This document shows, in pieces, positions 23,935 to 31,954 of a stretch of 64,000 bases of DNA. The notes beneath the pieces are model-generated. The model was not told the DNA's origin. It did not search any database and was given only the letters and a program-made list of their open reading frames with translations. The translations under genes were made by a program, and so were the position numbers. The stretch's first letter is position 1; every line of letters starts with the position of its first letter. The stretch lies in assembly GCF_000968135.1 (NCBI RefSeq), contig NZ_FO538765.1:496001-560000 (forward strand), given 5' to 3'. The stretch is from Magnetospira sp. QH-2 (GTDB taxonomy: Bacteria > Pseudomonadota > Alphaproteobacteria > Rhodospirillales > Magnetospiraceae).

Positions 23935-24906
23935 TTACCCCAGATTCCCAAACCAAAACGCCAGTCCATTCTTCAGGAATTCATCGAATCGGATGTAGTG
24001 CGAGCCGTCGCAGGAGAAGTTCAGCCCCACCATGCCATTGCAAACGTTGAGTGATCCGGCGCGCAGGTAGATGTTCTCGTCGGCGAAGCGCAGTTCGCGA
24101 AACATCTCGAACACCGCCGAAATATCTTGCTCGGGAACCTTGGCCTTCTCCGTATAAGGGCGGTGGGGATAGGCCAGGCAGGTATCAGGGTCGATAAGGT
24201 CCTCGAAATCCAGTAGCCGGTAGCTGAAGGGATTATCCACCTGCCAGATCGTGGCGCGGCTCGAGGAGAAATGCAGCTTGCCGTGGAACACTCCGTGGTG
24301 GGTGATCAGTTCCGACATCATCGGCAGGATATCATCAATATGGTTGTCCACCAGGCTTTCCACCCGGTATTGGGCGAACAGATTGCCGCGGATGGCCGGG
24401 TCACCCTTGACCTGTTTCCAAGCTGATGATTCCTTATAAAGGCCCCGGGTGGCGGGCAATTCGCGTAGATCGTAGTCAGCTCCCAAGAAACCCACATGGC
24501 GGCTTTCCCGGTCGCGAATCACACGCATGGCGGTCAGCGATGGCCGCTTGGCGTTGCGGCTGATATAGGCTTCCGACAGGCGGAAGTTGCTGGTACCCAG
24601 GATACCTTGCATATAGGGCCGCCTGGATCGATCGCGCCCGAAATGCACCGGATCAGGACCATTGCGGGTGATGTTATCGGTGATCTGCATCCCTGCCTGA
24701 TCGAGCACATAAAGGTGCTTGCAGCCTGACAGATCGTCCAGTGCCCGACGGAGAATCGCTTCAAGAGCCGCCCGGTCATCCATGGCATCGACGCATTCCC
24801 GTGATAACTTGCGCATGGCGCGGCTGATCATGGAAGTCAGCATTTCACGCTGTTTACGGATGGCGGTGCGCAGGTCCGGGGCGGCTTGATCGGCGGTCGG
24901 GTTCAC
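23935..24906 (-). CDS. PDC/Cache-like sensor-domain protein without visible output domain
   Basis: About 323 residues from a GTG at 24906 (AGGA eight bases upstream); the frame is open to 25128, but that extension is low in quality. After an N-terminal helix (LTSMISRAMRKLSRECV) comes a PDC-like fold with the conserved pattern HFGRDRSRRPYMQGILG...FRLSEAYIS.......TAMRVI.D..SRHVGFLGADYDLRELP, the ligand-pocket signature of double-Cache sensors. A second part (VDNHIDDILPMMSELITHHGVFHGKLHFSSSRATIWQVDNP) resembles a partner region. No transmembrane helix, kinase, GGDEF or methyl-accepting domain is seen, so it may signal through another protein. Confidence 0.7.
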   Translation of the reverse strand: MNPTADQAAPDLRTAIRKQREMLTSMISRAMRKLSRECVDAMDDRAALEAILRRALDDLSGCKHLYVLDQAGMQITDNITRNGPDPVHFGRDRSRRPYMQGILGTSNFRLSEAYISRNAKRPSLTAMRVIRDRESRHVGFLGADYDLRELPATRGLYKESSAWKQVKGDPAIRGNLFAQYRVESLVDNHIDDILPMMSELITHHGVFHGKLHFSSSRATIWQVDNPFSYRLLDFEDLIDPDTCLAYPHRPYTEKAKVPEQDISAVFEMFRELRFADENIYLRAGSLNVCNGMVGLNFSCDGSHYIRFDEFLKNGLAFWFGNLG

Positions 24907-25417
24907 GGTGCGGGTCCTGTGGTTGGGGGTGAAAACGCCACTGTAGCGCAGTCTTCCTTTACGACTGCCAACTACTTTATCTGTTCCAGTCGTTGCATAT
25001 CCAATTGAAATTCTTTTGGCCTCCCGCGACCGCCACTGGATACGGATCCAGCCATGCGATTCGTATTTGATCTTCAAAGATGCCGTCAATTGCACACCTT
25101 GGAAGGATGCACCAAGAATGATGCGCAATCCTGATATTTGGGGTATCTAGCGGCTATATAACGAAAAAGTACTGTGGCTGCGGGGGGTTATGGTGTGTTG
25201 CGCAACTGCAACGCTGTGGCCGGAAAACATGGTTGGGTGTTCAGGATCATGAATTCGCGCTTGGTTTTGTGCTGCACCTATGGGTATCCTAGCTCAACTT
25301 TCGTTCAAAGAGGGCCAAGGCCGTAGTGCGAGAAAGCACTTTCGGCTTCGGACAGGCCTTGTGGGGCACACTGAAACGACTTGACCTCGGTTAAGGCGCA
25401 AAAGAGAGAGAGAGACG
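24907..25417. other. Divergent non-coding region
   Basis: This 510-base gap lies between the PDC-type gene (minus) and the beta-barrel gene (plus). The minus frame stays open to 25128 without a convincing start. The rest holds the promoters presumably serving both genes. A GAGAGAGAGAGAC run just before ATG 25418 serves as the ribosome site. No RNA gene or repeat was recognised. Confidence 0.5.
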
Positions 25418-26650
25418 ATGAAAACAATGATGAAACGGGCACTCACTGTCGCTGCCATGGCGGGCTGTGCCGCTACGATGATCAATCAAGGCGCCAAGGC
25501 CGATGTCGGCGATGATCGCGGGCCTTCGTGGATGGCGAGCTATTCCTGTTCGGACGCTACATATGGTACCACCGGTTCCTATTGGACGTCTCACGCTGCG
25601 GGGGCTTCTCCCATCTACGGTACCGATTCGCGTGCTACCTACGATGCAAATTGTACGTCAGGCCACACCTCCAATTCGGCTGCTTCGGTTGTGACCGCGG
25701 TGCAAACCCTTCGGGCCGCCACCGCGCAGACCGTCGGTCTGATCACCTCGCGTATTGCCACCCAGCGTCAAGCGGCGAACGTTCGCCCGATTAGCGTTTC
25801 TCTCGGCCAGGGCGGCAAGTCCGGCGAGATCGGCCTTGCCGGTGGCGACAAGAATCGCGGCATGGGCGTCTGGCTGCAAGGTTCCTTCACTGCCGTTGAA
25901 GACGACAATGCTTCCACCGCTTTCGACGGGCATATTTTCACCGCTCTTGTCGGTATCGATAAGAAGCTGGCCAACGACCGCCTGTTGCTGGGTCTGGCCG
26001 CCGGTTACGAAATGGGTGATTTTGATACCACCTTCAACAGTGGTAACCTTGAGAGCTCTGGTTTCATCGTCGCTCCGTATTTGTCCTTCGCGATCAACAA
26101 TGTTTTCAGCATTGATGCGACGGCTGGTTACGGGATGATCGACTACGATCAGGACCGCGCCGACTCGGTCACCAACGAGGTTTTCAAGGGTGAAACCGAT
26201 GCAGATCGCTTCTTTGGTTCCTTGACCTTGAATGCCACCAAGACCTTCAAGAAAAAGATCGAAGTGACTGGTAATCTGGGTGCCTCCTACACCAACGAAG
26301 ACCGCGACGCCTTCACCGAAACCGGCTCCACCGGCACCACCGTGGCCGTCGCAAAGCAAAGCACCAAACTGGGGCAGGCTCAACTTGGCGTAAAAGTTGG
26401 CTACAATCTGGGTAAAGCTACTCCGTACATCGGCGTGAATGGCGAGTATGACTTCACCAAGTCTTCTGATCCGACCGTTGCCTCCAACCAGACCCAGCCG
26501 GACAGCAGCGACTACGGTGCCCGGGTGGCCTTGGGTGCGACCTTCGCTCTGAACAAGCGGGTGAGCGGTATGCTCGAAGGCAACTATGTCTTCCTGCGTG
26601 ACAACTACAAGGAATATGGCGGCGTCGCCAAGATCCGTTTCGACTTCTAA
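25418..26650 (+). CDS. Autotransporter-type outer-membrane beta-barrel protein
   Basis: A 410-residue protein with a signal peptide (MKRALTVAAMAGCAATMINQGAKA). A Ser/Thr/Tyr-rich passenger of about 85 residues with two cysteines (YSCSDAT, ANCTSGH) is followed by a helical linker (AASVVTAVQTLRAATAQTVGLITSRI) and a C-terminal beta-barrel of about 260 residues starting GMGVWLQGSFT and ending in the outer-membrane signature IRFDF. The barrel has the GxxxGLxxGYE pattern of the autotransporter domain. The passenger is very short for a classical autotransporter. A strong terminator follows at 26683. Confidence 0.88.
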   Translation: MKTMMKRALTVAAMAGCAATMINQGAKADVGDDRGPSWMASYSCSDATYGTTGSYWTSHAAGASPIYGTDSRATYDANCTSGHTSNSAASVVTAVQTLRAATAQTVGLITSRIATQRQAANVRPISVSLGQGGKSGEIGLAGGDKNRGMGVWLQGSFTAVEDDNASTAFDGHIFTALVGIDKKLANDRLLLGLAAGYEMGDFDTTFNSGNLESSGFIVAPYLSFAINNVFSIDATAGYGMIDYDQDRADSVTNEVFKGETDADRFFGSLTLNATKTFKKKIEVTGNLGASYTNEDRDAFTETGSTGTTVAVAKQSTKLGQAQLGVKVGYNLGKATPYIGVNGEYDFTKSSDPTVASNQTQPDSSDYGARVALGATFALNKRVSGMLEGNYVFLRDNYKEYGGVAKIRFDF

Positions 26651-26657
26651 GAAACGG

Positions 26658-27548
26658 TTGTCACCGTACCAAAGATTATCGGGAGCCAGGGCAATTGCCC
26701 TGGCTCTCTTCTTTTGTGCCTGTACTGGGCTGTTGACCGGTTGTGCTGGTGGCTTGTTCGGGCAATCGCGCGCGGTGGTCGAGGAAGCACAGCAACGAGG
26801 GTGGAAACCGCTCTCCCTTGTCGGGGGATCCTTTACACTCTTCGGCATGGCGCGAGGGAAGGCGGATTCTGCACCATTGACCATCTATATCGAAGGCGAT
26901 GGCGTGGCCTATATTTCGCGCAGCCGTCCTTCCACGGATCCCACTCCAGACGACCCCATTGCTTTGCGCTTGGCGATTGCTGGTGGCGACGGACCGTCTC
27001 TATATATGGCGCGGCCTTGTCAATATCTCGAATCCGGGCCGTCCAACGCCTGCGATGTGTCTCATTGGACAACGGAGCGATTCTCTCGCGATGTGGTTGG
27101 CGCCTTCGTGGCGGCCATCACGCGCTATACCGCGAGCAGTAATGCGGAAGTGATTCTGGTTGGTTATTCAGGTGGAGGTGTGCTGGCAACCCTCGTGGCC
27201 CAAAGACTGCCAAAGGTCCGGGGATTGATCACCGTGGCCGCCCCCATCGACCATGGAGCCTGGATTCGCCATCATCGCGTATCGCCTCTGCGCGGTTCGT
27301 TGGATCCCATGGAGCAAAGCGGCATTGAGCGTTTGGCGGGGTTGCCCCAAGTCCATTTTGTTGGAGGCAAGGATGAAATCGTGCCCCTGTCCGTGTTGGG
27401 GGCGTTCCGCGCCCGAGTTGCTCCCGTGGCGCCCCTGAAGACCTGGCAGGTGAAGGCCTTCGATCACCAATGTTGCTGGGCCGAGCAATGGCCGTCTTTG
27501 TTTGGCAAAGCGATGGATTTTATCGCCGCTAGCCCGCCACGCACCTAA
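26658..27548 (+). CDS. Lipoprotein with alpha/beta-hydrolase fold
   Basis: About 296 residues if it starts at TTG 26658; no ATG or GTG lies between the barrel gene's stop and the lipobox. The signal peptide (ARAIALALFFCACTGLLTGC) ends in the lipobox LTGC. The mature part has an alpha/beta-hydrolase core: LTIYIEGDG, the nucleophile elbow VGYSGGG (Ser), a probable acid GGKDEIVP and a C-terminal His in FDHQCCW. This is an esterase or lipase-like protein anchored in the envelope. The signal-peptide codons coincide with the terminator of the preceding gene, so transcription through the hairpin is needed for expression. Confidence 0.75.
   Translation: MSPYQRLSGARAIALALFFCACTGLLTGCAGGLFGQSRAVVEEAQQRGWKPLSLVGGSFTLFGMARGKADSAPLTIYIEGDGVAYISRSRPSTDPTPDDPIALRLAIAGGDGPSLYMARPCQYLESGPSNACDVSHWTTERFSRDVVGAFVAAITRYTASSNAEVILVGYSGGGVLATLVAQRLPKVRGLITVAAPIDHGAWIRHHRVSPLRGSLDPMEQSGIERLAGLPQVHFVGGKDEIVPLSVLGAFRARVAPVAPLKTWQVKAFDHQCCWAEQWPSLFGKAMDFIAASPPRT
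26683..26714 (+). terminator. Intrinsic terminator inside the lipoprotein signal-peptide codons
   Basis: A perfect 12-bp palindromic stem, GAGCCAGGGCAA / TTGCCCTGGCTC, is followed by TCTTCTTTT, 32 bases after the beta-barrel stop. It encodes GARAIALALFF of the downstream lipoprotein in frame. Confidence 0.8.
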
Positions 27549-27610
27549 AGCATATTCCCCCAATCCTCATCATTTGCTAGGATCCGCGCCGACTAGGGAG
27601 CGGAGACCTC

Positions 27611-29143
27611 ATGCCTACAATCCTCATCGGTGCAGCATTGACGATCCTCGGCCTGGCCGGTCTGGTGACTTGGCAATGGTCGGTGCAGGAACTGGTCCGT
27701 GGGGTGATTCCACTGGTCTTGATGATTTCCGGCGTACTGGCCGTGGCTAGCGGATTCAAAGCCATCCCATTGGTGGCTCAAGGGGCCGAAACAGAGCACC
27801 GGGAGTCACCGGTTCCATCCCTATTCCGCAAAGAAGACTGGTGGGCGGTACTGCTGGGTTTGGCATTGGTCTTTTATGCTCTGGCCACGTTCACCTCCCA
27901 TGGCGATTTCCTCAAGGCTCTGGCGATCAATCCTGGCGGACTGAAGTGGACAACGGGGGCACAGTTGGCCGCCCATTTCGGTGAAAATGCCGGTCTCTAT
28001 CTGATGCAGTTCAGCGTCTGGGCGGCCTTTCTGGGAATCTCCTGTCGGGTCATGGGGATCCCACTGGATCGATTTCTGGCCGGTTTTACCTTTATCTATG
28101 GGCTGTCCATGGCAATTTTTGCTGTTGGCGGCTGGGTCAACGCGGCTAAGTTCAACTTGGAGCCGCCGCTGGTGGCCCTCGTGGTTGGCTTGGTGCTGGC
28201 CAATACGGTGCGGCTTCCCGCCTGGATGGATGCAGCCTTCCGGGTGGAGTATTTCGTCAAGCTGGGTATCGTATTGTTGGGGGCGACCTTCCCGATCACC
28301 CTGGTGATCACCGCCGGGCCGGTGGCCATCGGCCAGGCGACGATTATTTCTTTGATTTCCTGCCTGACCATCTATTTCACCGCCACCCGCTGGTTCGGGC
28401 TGGACCGAAGACTTGCGGCGGTGATCAGTGTCGGCGGATCGGTCTGCGGTGTCTCGGCCTCCATGGCCATTGCCGCCGCCGTGGGGGCAACCAAGGACCA
28501 TGTTTATGCCTCGGTCACGCTGGTGGTCGGTTGGGCTCTGGTGATGATCATTGCCTTGCCCTTCGTATCGCAAGCCCTAGATCTGCATCCGGGGGTGGCG
28601 GGAGCCTGGATCGGGACGTCCGAATTTGCCGATGCGGCCGGTTTTGCCGCCGCCGCGTCCTACGGCAAGATGGCGGGCAACGAAGAAGCTGCCTTGAAGG
28701 CTTTCACCTTGATGAAGGTTATTGGCCGCGACCTGTGGATCGGGATCTGGGCCATGGTCTGGGCTTTGGTGGCCACCACCGTGTGGGAGAAAAAGGAGCC
28801 CGGTGCATCGAAGATCAATGCGGGGGAAATCTGGCGCCGGTTTCCCAAGTTCGTCTTTGGCTTCTTCGTCGCTTCCATTCTTGTCACCATCGTCACCAGC
28901 GGCTTTTCGGCATCGGAGTTTGAAGAGGTGGTCAAGCCCAACCTGCTGGCCCCCATCAACAGCCTGCGCAGTTGGGCATTCATCTTCTGTTTCCTGTCCA
29001 TCGGCCTGACCACCCGGTTCAGGGAGTTGCATGCGGTGAGTCGGGGGGCCTTCAGCGCCTTTAGCATCGGGGTGGGAGTCAATGTGGTTGCCGGGTTTGT
29101 CTTATCGGTGCTTGTGTTCGGCAGCTACTGGTCGCGGCTGTGA
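27611..29143 (+). CDS. YeiH-family (UPF0324) putative sulfate/sulfonate-type exporter
   Basis: A 510-residue polytopic membrane protein with about 12 hydrophobic helices. Family patterns are FVKLGIVLLGATFPITLV, the glycine-rich VISVGGSVCGVSASMAIAAAVGATKD and the C-terminal GIWAMVWALVA and SLRSWAFIFCFLSIGLTTRF segments. The N-terminal 130 residues are longer than in classical YeiH proteins. Annotated relatives are called putative sulfate exporters, but the substrate is not established. The stop overlaps the start of the next small gene. Confidence 0.82.
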   Translation: MPTILIGAALTILGLAGLVTWQWSVQELVRGVIPLVLMISGVLAVASGFKAIPLVAQGAETEHRESPVPSLFRKEDWWAVLLGLALVFYALATFTSHGDFLKALAINPGGLKWTTGAQLAAHFGENAGLYLMQFSVWAAFLGISCRVMGIPLDRFLAGFTFIYGLSMAIFAVGGWVNAAKFNLEPPLVALVVGLVLANTVRLPAWMDAAFRVEYFVKLGIVLLGATFPITLVITAGPVAIGQATIISLISCLTIYFTATRWFGLDRRLAAVISVGGSVCGVSASMAIAAAVGATKDHVYASVTLVVGWALVMIIALPFVSQALDLHPGVAGAWIGTSEFADAAGFAAAASYGKMAGNEEAALKAFTLMKVIGRDLWIGIWAMVWALVATTVWEKKEPGASKINAGEIWRRFPKFVFGFFVASILVTIVTSGFSASEFEEVVKPNLLAPINSLRSWAFIFCFLSIGLTTRFRELHAVSRGAFSAFSIGVGVNVVAGFVLSVLVFGSYWSRL

Positions 29144-29337
29144 CCGAAGTGAAGAGCCCAGCCTGCGGGAACTGCCGCTCATTCATCGATGACCCCACAT
29201 TATTGGAGCGAGAAATCGGCGGTCTGAATATCCTGTCATCGGCCCATGGGTCCGTGCGAGCGGACACCGGCTGGTGCCGGCATCATGACCGGTTTCGGGT
29301 CAGCAGGGACCAGTGCGAGGATTTCCATATGGCCTGA
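29140..29337 (+). CDS. Small four-cysteine protein
   Basis: A 65-residue protein from GTG 29140 that overlaps the exporter stop by four bases, so it is coupled. Cysteines are arranged as CGNCRSF near the N-terminus and WCRHHDRF...CEDF near the C-terminus, a symmetric CxxCxxF / Cx(11)CxxF layout that suggests one bound metal (zinc or iron-sulfur). No family name is recalled. The coupling implies a job linked to the exporter. Confidence 0.6.
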   Translation: MTEVKSPACGNCRSFIDDPTLLEREIGGLNILSSAHGSVRADTGWCRHHDRFRVSRDQCEDFHMA

Positions 29338-29426
29338 GGCCGCCGATCAAATGCCACTTATGATCCAGGCCTTGGTCTTTGCCGTTCTCTATGAATGTGC
29401 CGCAAAGTGTCCATGGCGCGGAAAAG

Positions 29427-29443
29427 GGCGGAATAATTCCGCC
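29427..29443. promoter_or_regulatory. 17-bp perfect palindrome upstream of the XRE gene
   Basis: GGCGGAATAATTCCGCC is a perfect inverted repeat with an AT centre, typical of a dimeric repressor operator. A second, weaker inverted repeat, TATAC(9)GTATA, lies at 29478-29496. Both are in the 239-base non-coding gap before the XRE regulator, which might autoregulate through one of them. Confidence 0.4.
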
Positions 29444-29576
29444 GTATGCCCGGTTGCGCCGTAGGGCTGGATCACCATATACTGGTTTAACGTATAGGGT
29501 GGGGTGAAAGTTGGATTCAACCTTGTGACCGATTGGTCAAAAGCTTGTGTCCCATATTTTTTGATTGAGGGCCAAA

Positions 29577-30041
29577 ATGGCAAAGAAGCAGCGTAAACAA
29601 AGACTTATTGGTGGATATCGCCCTGTCGACGTCCATGTGGGCAGCCGACTGCGCAAGCGGCGGATTTTTGTCGGCATGAGCCAGGAGAAGCTGGGCGAGG
29701 CCGTCGGGCTAACTTTCCAGCAAATCCAGAAGTACGAGCGGGGCGCCAACCGAATTGGCGCCAGCCGACTCTACGAGTTCAGCCGTATTCTTGATGTCTC
29801 CGTGTCCTATTTCTTCGAGGCCATGAGTGACAATGTGGCGAGCGATGCGGGTCAGGTTCCGGCCGGTGAGCCCATTATTCCCGACGCTGGCGGCACCGAG
29901 GCCTTGTTCGAGCGGCTTGAAACCCTGCGCTTGGTTCACGCTTACTACCGCATTCCCGATACCGAATCTCGCAAGCGTCTGCTGGACCTGATCAAAGCCC
30001 TGGCCAGCGCGGACGGAGAAGAAGCAAGCGAAGCGGCCTGA
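29577..30041 (+). CDS. XRE-family helix-turn-helix transcriptional regulator
   Basis: A 154-residue protein with a basic N-terminus (AKKQRKQR) and an HTH at about 20-75 ([51 protein letters not shown]). This is the alphaproteobacterial type, with the SVSYFFE motif after the HTH. The C-terminal 60 residues end in a helical segment ([26 protein letters not shown]), typical of the SinR/phrR-like group. ATG 29577 follows AGGGCC. It is a DNA-binding repressor or activator; the target is unknown. Confidence 0.88.
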   Translation: MAKKQRKQRLIGGYRPVDVHVGSRLRKRRIFVGMSQEKLGEAVGLTFQQIQKYERGANRIGASRLYEFSRILDVSVSYFFEAMSDNVASDAGQVPAGEPIIPDAGGTEALFERLETLRLVHAYYRIPDTESRKRLLDLIKALASADGEEASEAA

Positions 30042-30082
30042 GCCAACGCTAAAGGCCCTTCAAACCATTTCGGCGCGCCCCG

Positions 30083-30111
30083 TTGACAAGGCGGGGCGCA
30101 GCCTCTATGGT
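30083..30111 (+). promoter_or_regulatory. Sigma-70-type promoter for rpmJ
   Basis: TTGACA at 30083-30088 and TATGGT at 30106-30111 with a 17-base spacer, close to the housekeeping consensus. Transcription should start near 30118, inside the 5' arm of the hairpin at 30113. Confidence 0.7.
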
Positions 30112-30112
30112 C

Positions 30113-30143
30113 CCGGCTCTCGCGACGGAGCCGGTTCTTTTTT
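30113..30143 (+). terminator. Intrinsic terminator after the XRE gene, overlapping the rpmJ start site
   Basis: CCGGCTC and GAGCCGG form a 7-bp stem followed by TTCTTTTTT. The 5' arm overlaps the expected rpmJ transcription start, so the hairpin can form on read-through RNA from upstream but only partly on rpmJ's own transcript. Confidence 0.65.
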
Positions 30144-30207
30144 GTATTGGCCATCGCGCCGAAATTCAAAGGGTCCAGGGGGCCCGGACGACCAAGGGAC
30201 CAAGACG

Positions 30208-30333
30208 ATGAAGATTAGAAATTCTCTGAAATCCGCCAAGCTGCGCGATAAGAACTGCCGTGTGGTGCGCCGCCGGGGTCGGGTTTACGTGATCAATAAA
30301 ACCAACCCGCGTTTCAAGGCCCGCCAGGGCTGA
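30208..30333 (+). CDS. rpmJ: 50S ribosomal protein L36 (type lacking the zinc ribbon)
   Basis: A 41-residue basic protein: [20 protein letters not shown], then [21 protein letters not shown]. It has a single cysteine and so lacks the CCHC zinc ribbon of the other L36 type; this form is standard in alphaproteobacteria. The ATG at 30208 is preceded by AAGGGACC. Its own promoter lies at 30083 and a terminator at 30368. Confidence 0.95.
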   Translation: MKIRNSLKSAKLRDKNCRVVRRRGRVYVINKTNPRFKARQG

Positions 30334-30367
30334 TCCGGGTTACCGTCGGTTCTGGCCGGCGGCGAAC

Positions 30368-30399
30368 AAAAAAACCGCGCTGATCGAGCGCGGTTTTTT
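30368..30399 (+). terminator. Intrinsic terminator of rpmJ
   Basis: AAAAAACCGCGCT and AGCGCGGTTTTTT form a long AT-flanked GC stem with a short GATCG loop, 35 bases after the rpmJ stop. The T-tract is strong. Confidence 0.88.
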
Positions 30400-30462
30400 G
30401 CGTTTTCGGATTCCTGGATTTAGAATGGTTCGCAACGAATCTTCCGCCAGGAGCACCCTTCC

Positions 30463-31950
30463 ATGCAATTGCCCACGCCGGACCCGGACATCGTCGCCCG
30501 GCGGCGGGAGATCGTCTCCGCATTGCGGACGGTTCTCCCGGGCGACAGCGTGATTGTCGATGAGGACGACCTACGGGTTTATGAATGCGACGGCCTGACC
30601 GCCTATCGGCAATTGCCGTTGGTGGTGGTGCTGCCCGAGACCACCGAACAGGTGGCTGCCGTGCTCCGGGCCTGTCACCAAGCCGGGGTGAATGTGGTGC
30701 CGCGCGGAGCCGGTACGTCTTTGTCCGGCGGCGCCATTCCCCGAGGCGATGCGGTAACGCTCGGCATGGCCAAGTTCAATCGGATTTTGGAAACCGACTA
30801 CGATAACCGATGCGTGGTGACGCAGCCGGGAGTGACCAATCTGGCCCTCAGCCAGGCGGTGGCCGACCGGGGATTCTATTATGCCCCCGACCCGTCGAGC
30901 CAGATTGCCTGCACTATCGGCGGTAATGTGGCCGAGAATTCCGGCGGGGTCCATTGTCTGAAGTATGGCCTGACCACCAACAATATCCTTGGTGTGGAGA
31001 TGGTCCTGCATGACGGGGAAATCCTTCGATTGGGCGGCAAGCATCTGGACTCCGGTGGTTTGGATCTGCTTGGGGTTGTTTGTGGTTCGGAAGGTTTGCT
31101 GGGCGTGGTAACCGAGGTCACCGTGCGCATTCTGCCGCAGCCCACCGTGGCCCGTGCCCTGCTGGTTGGCTTCCCCAGCGTCGAAGGGGCGGGAGATTGT
31201 GTTGCCGGAGTGATCGCCGATGGGATCATCCCGGCGGGCATGGAAATGATGGACCGGCCGGCCATCCATGCCGCCGAGGCCTTTGTCGCGGCAGGCTATC
31301 CCCTGGATGCCGAGGCCTTGCTGATCATCGAATTGGATGGTCCCAAGGCCGAAGTGGATGATCTGCTGGAACGCTGCAAGGCGCTGGCCGAAAGCCATGG
31401 CGCCACTACCCTGCGGGCCAGCCAAAGTGATGCCGAGCGCGAGACATTCTGGGCCGGGCGCAAGGCGGCCTTTCCGGCCATGGGGGCTATTTCGCCGGAT
31501 TATTACTGCATGGACGGCACCATTCCCCGCCACCAATTGCCCACGGTATTGAAACGCATGGGCGAGCTCTCGGATAGTCACGGATTGCGCCTCGCCAACG
31601 TGTTTCACGCCGGAGACGGCAATTTGCATCCGCTGATTCTTTATGATGCCAATAGTCCGGGTGAACTGGAAACGGCGGAAGAATTCGGGGCCGATATTCT
31701 GCGTCTTTGCGTTGAAGTGGGCGGCGTGCTGACCGGCGAGCACGGGGTCGGGCTGGAAAAACGGGACCTGATGCCGGAGATGTTCGGGCCGGATGATTTG
31801 GCCCATCAGGAACGCCTGAAATGTGCCTTTGATCCGGATGGACGCTTGAATCCTGGCAAGGTCTTCCCAATTTTGCATCGTTGCGCCGAATTGGGGCAAC
31901 TGCATGTGCACCGGGGACAGCTACGCTTTCCCGATATTCCCAGGTTCTGA
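30463..31950 (+). CDS. glcD: Glycolate oxidase, FAD-linked subunit GlcD
   Basis: A 495-residue FAD-binding (PCMH/VAO-type) flavoprotein. FAD contacts are visible as VVPRGAGTSLSGGAIP and IGGNVAENSGGVHCLKYG, and the C-terminal FAD-oxidase domain has NVFHAGDGNLHPLILYD and GGVLTGEHGVGLEKR. It oxidises glycolate to glyoxylate together with GlcE and GlcF. glcE follows four bases after the stop. Length and motifs match GlcD more closely than D-lactate dehydrogenases. Confidence 0.95.
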   Translation: MQLPTPDPDIVARRREIVSALRTVLPGDSVIVDEDDLRVYECDGLTAYRQLPLVVVLPETTEQVAAVLRACHQAGVNVVPRGAGTSLSGGAIPRGDAVTLGMAKFNRILETDYDNRCVVTQPGVTNLALSQAVADRGFYYAPDPSSQIACTIGGNVAENSGGVHCLKYGLTTNNILGVEMVLHDGEILRLGGKHLDSGGLDLLGVVCGSEGLLGVVTEVTVRILPQPTVARALLVGFPSVEGAGDCVAGVIADGIIPAGMEMMDRPAIHAAEAFVAAGYPLDAEALLIIELDGPKAEVDDLLERCKALAESHGATTLRASQSDAERETFWAGRKAAFPAMGAISPDYYCMDGTIPRHQLPTVLKRMGELSDSHGLRLANVFHAGDGNLHPLILYDANSPGELETAEEFGADILRLCVEVGGVLTGEHGVGLEKRDLMPEMFGPDDLAHQERLKCAFDPDGRLNPGKVFPILHRCAELGQLHVHRGQLRFPDIPRF

Positions 31951-31954
31951 TCCC

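Noticed and set aside
30571-31911. A 446-codon minus-strand frame opposite glcD
   Set aside because: It is the antisense shadow of GlcD, which has full FAD-binding motifs. No ribosome site or family features were found on the minus strand.
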